A DNA stretch of 64,000 nt from Luidia sarsii (lineage: Eukaryota; Echinodermata; Asteroidea; Paxillosida; Luidiidae): positions 7,886,774-7,950,773 of the forward strand of contig OX465121.1 of the NCBI GenBank assembly GCA_949987565.1, given 5' to 3'. Positions 55,469-64,000 of this stretch are shown in pieces; positions within the stretch are counted from its first letter, which is position 1, and each line of letters starts with the position of its first letter. The notes beneath the pieces are model-generated. The model was not told where the DNA came from and did no database searches. It saw only the letters and a list, made by a program, of their open reading frames with translations. The position numbers and the translations under genes are program-made.

Positions 55469-55951
55469 ATGAGAATTAGAGATGCGGTAGATAAAGCTTC
55501 CACGGCGACCGGTAGGCTATATTATATATACCGAGACCACGGGGCGCGCCGACCGAGCGTAGGCCGGGCGGCGGAGGGGACAGGGACCCACGCGAGCCAG
55601 CGGGCGCGGCATGCGTTGGGAACGGGGCCACATGCTGCGCGGGCCCCGCCGAGCCGGGCCGGCGCGGCCGCGGTCCCGGGCCGCCGTGGGGATCGGGAGT
55701 GGGGTGGGGCCGGGGGTGGGGGGTTGACTCGGCGGACGCCACAAAAGCCGTTGGGAAAAATCAAGCTGCAGTTAAAAAACCTACCCGAGTTCGTACACGT
55801 GTCAGTCAACAAGAACAAAATAAGCAGTGAGCATTATTCCCCCTTGGTGTGTGTACACGGCAGACCAATGGAAGCTGACTCCCATAACGCGAGCCCTTTA
55901 GATTTTGAAGTTTCAGTCTCTTACACAGAATGCGACGTGCAAACAAAATAA
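55469..55951 (+). other. CpG-dense island with a 160-codon frame
   Basis: 55535-55740 is extremely CpG-rich (contains GGCGCGCC and GCGGCCGC) inside AT-rich surroundings, with TATATTATATATA just left of it. A + strand frame runs through it for 160 codons; its second half (about residues 92-160) leaves the island and keeps a mixed composition (KIKLQLKNLPEFVHVSVNK and onward) but matches no family I know. Three - strand frames are also open across the island. It could be a promoter or 5' exon, possibly of the GATA gene on the other strand, but neither is shown. Confidence 0.35.
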
Positions 55952-57122
55952 AAATGCTCTTAAGTGGTTCTCGCGATACATCGTGAAAGTCAATTGGCCG
56001 CCAAGATTGGCCAATTAATAGAGCGCTATTGTCGGGCCGTGTGATTGTTATTAATTGCCGGTAATTACGGGATTATGTTACCAGCTGAAATCCCACAGGG
56101 TACTGCAACACTTTCCCAGGACCTTCCGTTTGGTTTGACCCTCTTCAGGAGTAGCCTAGGCTACACAGGCGGTGCGCTGTTTGCCTCTCTCCTCTGCCCA
56201 TTGTACATCGCGCGTCATAAAAAAAAAAATATCTAACGCGACCCTCGGTTTACGCGGTAAAGGATCCGGCAGCACTGCTGCAGTTTAAACAAATCGCTCA
56301 ATTACGGAGGATTTAACTCCGGCGCTGTTTCTACGGGTCAACTTGTAAATGCAAAGTCGAAAGGGTTTCGAATTAAGCAAAACGAAGGCGAGCATTGTTC
56401 AGTAGAAAGCAGGGAAGTCGATGGGGTGAATTATTTGCTTCGAGGGGAAACCTATCCCATGTGGTTGAAGTTGAAAAAACCCCACCCGATTATTATGTCT
56501 TGCTAGGGCATCGATAAACGAATAGGCAAGCGAAAATATACTACCATGATTTTTGGTAAAATGCCAAAAATGTTGCAAACTGCTTACGGTACACGGTACT
56601 GACTTAAATTGTTTTAACATTGCAAATATTAAACAATTAGGAGGGCCTGACGTTTCGATCCTAGCAGGACCTCTCTCAAAGGCAAAAACATGGTCTTTGT
56701 ATAAAACGTAAGGGAAGGAAGTGTACAAAGTCGATACAAAGTCAGGGCTGTTGGAATTAGGATTCGTCATTTGAGCCTTATCTGTCTGCTGCCACCAAGA
56801 GGCACAATAAGGAGAGTCCAGGAGAAACTTACGGCATCGTCCCTCCCTAATCACCTAATATACATGTAGTTGGTTTTAATCTTTTTTTTTCTCGAGGGGT
56901 ATAATTAGCCTACCTGTCATTTTGGGAAGGATTTGGGCATTGCCGAAACTCACTTAAATCGCATCTACCTCCATGAATGGGGACCAATCCTCAAAAGCTG
57001 TGTTCAATACACCGGCATCCCGGGGCACACTAATCGCTTATCACTCGACTGTTATCGATAGCCCTATCGGCCAGGAGTGCCCTCCCCCCCCCCTCTTACC
57101 CCGATGAAACGGGCACATGTTA
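55952..57122. other. Intergenic or intronic, no gene seen
   Basis: One GACGTTTCGATCCTAGCAGG motif near 56650. A 151-codon - strand open frame at 56854-56399 runs through that repeat motif and is not considered coding. Confidence 0.4.
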
Positions 57123-59195
57123 TACCCTTTTCCCACTACAAACTGCTTAACCCCGAGATTTGCCGCCCCGGGTTTAGCATTCTGTACCCCGGGGTTCGTT
57201 AACCCTGAGTTCTGTTCCCATTTGTCGCGTTAACCCGGAGTTTCGCGAAACCCGGGGCGAGCTTGCCCCGGGTTAACGATGTGCGATTTCCCACTACACC
57301 CGCCCCGGTGTCCGTCACTGCCCGGACCGGAAATCCCACAGCGCGCTAGCTGGTCCCACAATGCCTCGTACCGCCTTGTCGCCCAGCAACCACCCGTCGG
57401 CGCGCGCTGCCTGACTGGATACATGTGGGCTGCACTCGATTAACGGCATAATCCGCACTCTCGTGTACGTGTACACTGCATTGAAAATGGCGTCAGATAT
57501 AAATATAATATAGATATAAAATTTCGGCAAATCCGGGGCATCAAGGCAATTTACCGACTTTTTTTTATTAGTACCGATGCAAACACGCTGTAAGCACTTT
57601 AAAAAAAACTTTCAAAATAGGCGCTGAAGGCACCGAATCGTTGTTTTAGGTCTCCTACTAATATATCATCGTTTCTGTGGGACCACAATGCCTGAAAAAG
57701 ATTATTTTCCAACATAAAAATGACGTCTAAAATAGGTTTCAGTCAGCCACCAATACGTATTCTCACGGAACATGAACAGTACCATTCAGGTATGGCCGGG
57801 GTGCTACTGCTATAGTAAGCGGGACGACAAAAATATCTGACAATAGATCCTCACAAAAAAATCAAAATAAAAGGGATTCTAAAGAGCCTACATGTTTTGT
57901 AAAGATGGATTTTTAAGCAGCTAGGTCCAACCTAAACGAGCATATTATCGGAGCTTATTATTGTATAAACTCGCACCCCTCTCATTCCTAATAGAATAGT
58001 CCATGCTGTCAAGGTATCGCGATGTGGGTTCGGTGTTCCAAAACCTTCTCATCAGTTCTCGTCCAAAAAATTGAGAATAACTACGTTCGTAGGCCTACCT
58101 GAAAAAAATAAAATAAAGTTTGCGACATTTTTGTGCTGTATCGTGAAGTAGTAGCTCGTTTTGCTGTTTAGCTTTCTCCTTTCGGGGCATGGTTACGACT
58201 TTGAAAAGGCACCCGCGAACACGCAAACCTTTGACAGCTCTTCGATTCTACTTTCGCACGCAACCCGACCACGTGCTGCATGCTGCGCAATCTATCTATC
58301 GTGCAACGCAAATCGCTCCCAACTACCGTTGGTACCCGTTGTTTGGTACAGCCAGCGATGTCCAAGATTCACTGGTACCCGCAGATTAAAAGTTTGTTGA
58401 CATGAAACTGTCAGGATCGAACGCACTGTCCATGTACGTATCTGACATGGCCATGTAAGTACTGTACATGTACATACATGTACATGTACAGTACATTGAT
58501 CGTGTATGTGTACGTGTATACATGTACATGTACAGTAGATGCACATGTACTGTACATGTACATGTACACCCATCCACAGTCCATACAGTTAGTTGTGCAC
58601 AGAATGCGCAATGTTTAGCTGACAGTGCGCACGGTACAGTGAAGCTTCCATGTGTGCTGCACACACACTGCACCGCAGTCGGAATATTATTTCATGCGCG
58701 CTGCAGTGTGCTAAAAGGGCACGGCAATTTGTTGCCGTGAAAATCCTCCAAATTTAAGGGCACCGCGGCAATTGGTGAGGGCACGACGGCAACTGCCGTC
58801 GTTGCCGTCGTGAATTTACTGCCCTCTTGTAAATGCCAGATGTGCGTCGCATGCGGATTTTCCCGCCACGTATCCCACCTCTGACCGTCCCATTACGTAA
58901 CGCATCCGGTGTCTTAACCCTGAGAATGTCCACCGGACTCGTACCCCGGCGCGGTTTCCCACTACAACGCCAACCCCGGGGTTCGGCCGTTACCCCCGAG
59001 ATTTCCATCCTTAACCCTGGTCGCGAGCAGGGTTAACGAACCCCGGGGTAACGGCCGATTTTTCGGTCTCAACCCGGGGCGGGAAAAGTGTAGTGGGAAA
59101 CGTCCTGGCAACCATTTCCAACCCGGGGTATCTCGGGGGTAAGGCTTGCCGTTACCCCCGAGATAACCCGGAGATTGCGTAGTGGGAAAGGGGTA
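57123..59195. mobile_element. 2.07-kb TIR element with TTA duplication
   Basis: Left end TACCCTTTTCCCACTAC and right end GTAGTGGGAAAGGGGTA are inverted and flanked by TTA on both sides (57120-57122 and 59196-59198). Both ends carry ~200-270 bp of subterminal blocks with many GGTTAACCC/CCCCGGGG and TTTCCCACTAC words. The centre (57.3-58.9 kb) is different sequence, including a (GTACAT)n palindromic stretch at 58455-58570, with no transposase frame. A 3-bp TTA duplication suggests PIF/Harbinger-type mobility; this is inference. Confidence 0.65.
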
Positions 59196-59304
59196 TTACA
59201 GGTATATACGGGCAGCCTCCTCGTAACAGGCAACACACACATGCGACAGAACTCTTATCGGAAAATGTCGAAGGCGATGATAACGAAAACCGAACTGTAT
59301 CCCT

Positions 59305-59343
<39 letters not shown>

Positions 59344-60740
59344 CCTCTCTCTCCTCCTATTGACACTGGTGCACGGAGTGGGTCCCTGAGTGTTTTTATC
59401 TGCCGTTTTCAAGTGCAGAAAAAGCGAGATTCTGAGGGAGAAATTAATCGGTGCTGGTACTGGTGGGGATACAGCCCTTTTGATTGCCTTCAGCCCGTGA
59501 AGAGGAACTTGGAAGTGGAACAGGCTATAAAAGTCCTCATCGGGCGAAGTGAGGTCGAGTCACAAGTGGGAGTTTGTATGTGTTTTCACGAAACTGATGA
59601 TTATTGGGAAATACGGGAAATTTGTGATGGGTAAGAATCAGTCGCAAATAGAAGTGGTATTTAAAAAAGGGACATACGGTCCAAATTTCGGTCTATCATA
59701 ACATACCGGTACCATGCGTTATCCATCGTATAAGTTGAGTTACGATGCGTCGTGATAAGGCCCGGTGAAATCCACCCCCTACCTAATGTTGGAAGAAGAA
59801 TGATTTCGCATGCTTTGGTTGGCAGTTGTCCATCCACAGATGCTCACCTATTGCATATGATTAGTATGGGCAGTGACAGCGTATTGTTTTTACACACAGG
59901 GTAGACCTTCGCTGCCCTTTTCGTGGTAAATTCTAAACCAACAACTCCACACCTCCAGTTAGTTACCCCCTATTAGTATTAGTATTACCACGGCTAAGGT
60001 GTGGACGTAATACGTTTCCCCTTAGGACGGAATACAGCCTTTATTAGTCATCAGCCTCTCCGCTTCGTTATACGCCATTAGACACGCACCCAAAGAAAGA
60101 ACAAAAACTTAAAAAGACCCCGAGGAAATTCAGGCACAACCCCCCTGCAACCTCCAACCTTGGTCCTGTGTGGTCCTCTACCCCAGGGAGACTTCCATTT
60201 CCTTCCTCCCTCTTCCCCCCCCAAAAAAAAGACTGGGCGCGAGGTTGACTGACAACGCCAATCACAGCGCCCGTACTGTATACAACCGACCGGGAGCCGA
60301 AGACAAGGACCCTGGGAATGAGGATGGCGGGAGGGGGGGGGGGGGGTCGGCGTCGTTGTTTCAGTGTGGCGTCGTCGTTGTCGATACATTTCTGTATAAG
60401 ACGCAACGACAGATCGTTCGTGCGTAAGGTGAAGGTCGCCGTTGCTTCCTGCGGCTGGCCCGTGTTAATTCGGGAACCGACGACCGCCGATCCCAGACGC
60501 TCCGACACCGATCGCGGTCGACAACATCGCTCTAGTAATAATAGCCCGCATGTCCCACTGTTGCCCGATCTCTTGCTAACGACTACATGCACAACGAAAC
60601 CCCTCCCCTCCCAAAGAAAATGCACGCCAGAACTCCTCTTGGAGAGACAAGGCTATAGTGCCTGACACGAACCCATACACGACCGCTGGGCTACTGGACG
60701 GCCGTTCCTCAATTGATCGAACGCCCAATTAGCCGACACC
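59196..60740. other. No supported gene; CT run and fragments
   Basis: (CT)n at 59309-59352. A 73-codon + frame ending at GATGGGTAAGA (59413-59634) could be read as an exon, but no flanking evidence supports it. A partial Family C copy (GTTACGATGCGTCG, GTGAAATCCACC) lies at about 59715-59785. 60180-60560 is CpG-rich. Confidence 0.35.
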
Positions 60741-60836
60741 AATCGACACTTGCGATCGATCGCAAGGCGATGAGCGATGCACAGAAACCACCCCAACTTA
60801 TCCATCGTATGTTGAGTTACCACCCCTGAAATCCAC
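60741..60836. mobile_element. Partial Family C element
   Basis: Shares CGATGAGCGATGCACAGAAACC with the copy at 7038-7184 (19 conserved bases of that block) and ends CCTGAAATCCACC. The left terminus is not recognisable. Confidence 0.55.
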
Positions 60837-61496
60837 CTCTGTCTCTCGTATCTTAGCTGCGCACCCGTTCGTTGACGACTACCGGTACGTAAAACCGATG
60901 TACTTTAAACAACAACAACAGAAAAGGACCCACAAGACGAGAATGAGCCGAGGAGTGATTCAAGGAAATCGGTTTGCTCAGCAGCACCTTGGTCCGCAAC
61001 TGGGCGACAATCCAAGGGTCTTTGTTCCGAAGCTCTGTGGCGCAAGCGACAAACACGCAGCAGCTTGCATCTCTCCATCCCCGTGACGGGCTCGGACAGT
61101 GAGGCCCACGGGCTTGACAGCGGTGCGAGGCTTCCTCTACTGCCCCTTGAAGCCCTCAGGGCTTGGGTAAAGGCTTCTTCTGTCTCCGACTCCCTCCCCG
61201 CTCTCCCCTTCCCCGCGGGGGCCGAGGTGTTGCATGTGGCAGGGAGGGGAGAGACACACGCTGTCAGCCCACCCCTGCATATACGCACGCCCTGTCAGCT
61301 TTTTTTTTCTTCTTGAAGGGGGGGGGGACTCGTCTGGAGCCCAGGCTATCAATCACGGGCCGATGGGGAGTGGACGTAGCCTTCATGTCAATTCCCAAAT
61401 GGCTACTTGACGGTCGACTCGCCGAGGCCGGGACCACGCGTTGCAAATCAGCTCGCCAATTGACACAAATTAGTCCCTGATTGGTAGGAACTGATG
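60837..61496. other. CpG-rich, no gene supported
   Basis: Open frames on both strands without motifs or splice logic. Homopolymer T and G near 61299-61327. Confidence 0.35.
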
Positions 61497-61915
61497 GTCT
61501 GGACGGAGGGGAGGGGGAGAGGGGTGAGGCCCTAGGCCTAGGGAAGAGAGGAGGAGGGAGAGAGAGGGAGGGAGGGAGGGAGAGAGGGAGGGAGGGGGAG
61601 AGGGAGGGAGGGGGAGAGGAAAAGGGACGGAGAGAGGGAGGGAGAGGGAGGGAGAGGGAGGGAGAGGGAGGGAGAGGGAGGGAGGGGAGGGAGGGAGAGG
61701 GAGGGAGGGAGAGGGAGAGAGAGAGAGTAAAAGAGAGGTAGAGGAAGATAGGAAGGAAAGGGAGAGAGGGAGAGGAGAGGCAGCGAGAGAGGAGAGGGAG
61801 ATAGGGAGGGAAGGGAGAGAGAGGAGAGGCAGCGAGAGAGGAGAGGGAGGGAAGGGAGAGAGAGGAGAGGCAGAGAGAGGGAGAGAAGGGAGAGAGAGGG
61901 AGGGAAGGGAGAGAG
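61497..61915. repeat. GGGA/GAGA-rich purine tract, ~420 bp
   Basis: Nearly pure purine on the + strand, with (GGGAGGGA)n at 61557-61700 and an ~38-bp unit (GAGAGGCAGCGAGAGAGGAG) repeated from 61775. G-quadruplex and triplex potential is high. Confidence 0.93.
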
Positions 61916-62648
61916 AAATTCCAGAGGTTGTAGCGCCAGTAGGGAGAGCCTGCGAGAGGGTCGTGGGGTACCCAGATTTGTTGACATTACCTATACTATA
62001 CAGAGATGAGGTAATACTGTGGTTTCTTCGCAGCAACCAATGCCTCCCCCGGGGGGGGGAGAAGCAGATGCCATTCAGCGGGGTCATACCATACCATACC
62101 AAACCAGTCCAACGCCTTGCGCCCATCAGCACGGCCGCACAGGCAAACGGTGAACGCGCGCTCGCGCTCAATTCTCCCACCTATCCATCCGCCAACTCCG
62201 AGCCGGCCCGCCCGTAACTGTATCTATCTGTCCCCCTGGCGGGGCCATGCAGCGCGCGCCTCGGCTCCGCTGCTCGGGAGACCCCCGCTAGCACGGCTCT
62301 GACTTGACGAGATGTCAGTTTTTTTCACGCCTTCTGCCTCGGCCAACTCGAGACGCGAGCGCCTGGCGACTTAATTACCAGCGATTCCACACCCCCTACC
62401 CCCCCCCCCCCCCCCCCCTCCCCCCACCACCACCCCCCCCCTCCCCCCCCTCCCACCACCACCAGATAGCTCCGTTGATTCGATTAAGGCCTTATCTTAA
62501 ACGAGGGAGAACCGACGATAAGATGTCTGGCACCCGATCTTTTCGATCAGGTCTAATTAGGAGCCGAGATCCCAGACAGTTAAGTAGGCGTTCGGTTTCT
62601 CCAGTCTTTTTTTTTTTTTTTTTGGGGGGGGGACCCAACTTTGGTGAA
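61916..62648. other. GC-rich, poly-C blocks, no gene
   Basis: 62080-62300 is CpG-rich. 62400-62465 is nearly all C. A poly-T/poly-G block lies at 62607-62631. No coding signal. Confidence 0.4.
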
Positions 62649-63016
62649 AGCCCCCTACACAACATTGGTCGAGGTCAAAGAATAGCATCCATACGTTGTC
62701 TGATCCAACATAATGCATGGAATAGCACGCCTGTGAAAATTTCAGCTCAATCCGCCAACCGAGTCTCGAGAAAATCGTGAAAATTTGTTTCGCGAAAATG
62801 CAGCATTCAACGCCGTACTGTTCCCAAAAATAGTTTAGATCTCGGTGAGACGTAAACTATTTCTTTTACTCATTTCTCCCAAAATACAACATTTTCAGGC
62901 AGAAACATTTTCAGTGAGAGGTTTCTACTATAACAATCTTCAAACTGTTTAAGTTTCATGTAAATCTGTGAACATTTATGTTTTTCGATCTTAACAATGT
63001 TGTGTAGGGGCTTTAA
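62649..63016. mobile_element. Family B-related element, diverged
   Basis: Ends AGCCCCCTACACAACATTGG and CAATGTTGTGTAGGGGCTTT are clear inverted termini. The interior is largely different from the other Family B copies except near the right end (AAATCTGTGAACAT, TTTTTCGATCTT). It may be a separate subfamily. Confidence 0.75.
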
Positions 63017-63359
63017 GAACGGTCTTTCAATTTCCATATTATTATTGCTAAACAACTGATTAGAATGCACCCGTGCTTTGTCTATGGGATTTATTGGCCG
63101 AAGAAGAAGAGGACGTAGATGAGGAAAAAGAAAACAAATCAGAACAAAAACATATGCCAACAAGAGAGATCTTTCGTCGGTTCCTCAAACTCAAAGATCC
63201 ATCCAGTGCTTTTTTTTCTATGAGAGTTGATATCCTTATACATGTAGTTATACTAATTAGTTATGCTAATTAGGGATACTAATTAGTATAGGTGGAAGAA
63301 GTAGGCAGCACAAACGCCTAATTCTTCTTAATCTTAGATGTAATTTTTGAAGAGCAGCA
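63017..63359. other. AT-rich, nothing supported
   Basis: Contains a GAAGAAGAAGAGGACG-type acidic frame on the + strand without start context or splice support. Confidence 0.35.
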
Positions 63360-63480
63360 AATAAAAACGTTGACTGGGCCGGGACTTGAACCCGAGACCT
63401 CTCTATACCAGTGGTGCGTACCGGCGCTCTCACCGTCTGAGCTATTATCCAGCCCTTAGATGCGTGGGTGCATCAAGTCT
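63360..63480 (-). mobile_element. tRNA-derived SINE, family 1
   Basis: - strand: GGGCTGGATAATAGCTCAGA and TCTCGGGTTCAAGTCCCGG. Contains a small insertion before box A relative to the other copies. Confidence 0.72.
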
Positions 63481-63663
63481 TCTCAGATTACTGAGTAGGA
63501 TTTTGCGTCGGTGATGAGAATGAAGTCACCGGGGCTCGAATCCCGCCAAAATCGCCTGCAAATGCAAACCTTTGCAGCGTGAAGATCGTTCCCGACCCCA
63601 AGCAGCCACAAATGCTACAGATAGTCACAAATCGAGTATAATTCTGCCAAGCCCTCATCACCC

Positions 63664-63833
63664 GCAGTAGATTTCACCATCAAACCCATCGTAATTTCAG
63701 TACGATCCATCGCAAGACGATGGGTGATACACATTACTACTATATACTCATACTGCCAATCACAACTAACGACGGGTTATCTATCGTAAGTTGAGTTACG
63801 ATGCACCGTAAGGCTTTGTGAAATCCTCCCCCG
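63664..63833. mobile_element. Family C element, copy
   Basis: Left GTAGATTTCACCATCAAACC and right TTGTGAAATCCTCCCCC are inverted, with internal ATCGTAAGTTGAGTTACGAT and GCAAGACGATGGGTGAT. Confidence 0.72.
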
Positions 63834-63909
63834 GTCCTATACGTGCTTGTTATAACTCGTGCTTCCGGTCCCGCCAAGAGAGCGCCACTTCTCCATCGAT
63901 TCAATAATT

Positions 63910-64000
63910 GTGACCCGGCACAGCGACATGAGGAATATCCCACCAAAACACTTTTCGAGTAAACAACGCCTGAAGTCAAAGTATCTTCTCAATTCGATAG
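63910..64000 (+). mobile_element. Family A MITE cut by the window end
   Basis: Starts GTGACCCGGCACAGCGACAT after a left flank AATT. The first 91 bases match the other forward copies; the rest lies outside the window. Confidence 0.88.

Noticed and set aside
59413..59634. 73-codon + frame ending at a donor-like GATGGGTAAGA
   Set aside because: A possible acceptor (GTTTTCAAGTGCAG) exists, but there is no neighbouring exon, no recognised family and unremarkable codon use. Too weak to call.
48301..64000. N-terminal exon of the GATA protein
   Set aside because: No frame resembling the usual N-terminal region was recognised on the - strand. This region is poorly conserved, so it could have been missed.

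Overview
The window is animal nuclear DNA: split genes with GT-AG introns, no operons, and roughly 40% or more of the sequence in small transposons, hairpin elements, minisatellites and long pyrimidine or purine tracts. Two genes are recognised with confidence. One is squalene synthase (FDFT1), complete in eight coding exons on the + strand at 22936-31252. The other is a GATA4/5/6-class zinc-finger transcription factor on the - strand, with its 3' half at 37106-47962. The protein sequences and the compact but repeat-rich introns suggest a non-vertebrate deuterostome, such as an echinoderm, hemichordate or amphioxus. The phylum is an inference and not established. In the human genome GATA4 and FDFT1 are also near neighbours (8p23.1, with NEIL2 between them), so the pairing here looks like old microsynteny. 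Here the genes are convergent, and no NEIL2-like exon was found between them.

Layout. 1-22.9 kb is mostly intergenic and crowded with repeats: a 46-bp satellite near 6 kb, three 185-bp hairpin elements at 9-11 kb, and nested MITEs at 14-21 kb. It also holds one good candidate first coding exon of an unidentified membrane protein (11983-12086, - strand). 22.9-31.9 kb is FDFT1. 31.9-37.1 kb separates the two genes. Its right half (34.35-37.1 kb) has no recognised interspersed repeat and is probably the long 3' UTR of the GATA gene; a well-formed TATA box at 34286 points into it from the other side. 37.1-48 kb holds the GATA exons, with the two zinc fingers on separate exons. A 96-nt, phase-0, coding-like extra exon lies between the finger exons and would lengthen the inter-finger linker from 30 to 62 residues. 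48-64 kb is probably intron or upstream sequence of the GATA gene. It holds a CpG-dense island at about 55.6 kb and a 2.07-kb element with terminal inverted repeats and a TTA duplication.

Repeat families were defined here by comparing copies within the window. Family A is a MITE with termini GTGACCCGGCACAGC and 4-bp A/T-only target duplications (14 copies). Family B has termini near CCCAATACAACATTG. Family C has termini near GTGAAATCCACC. There are also two tRNA-derived SINE-like families, a hairpin family with termini AGGTTTGCGGTGACA, a 185-bp perfect-length hairpin family, and an element that carries degenerate CCCTAA repeats. No reverse transcriptase or transposase coding sequence was recognised, so all appear non-autonomous. 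FDFT1 makes squalene from farnesyl diphosphate at the ER; the GATA factor is a nuclear regulator. Nothing in the sequence links them functionally beyond their adjacency.
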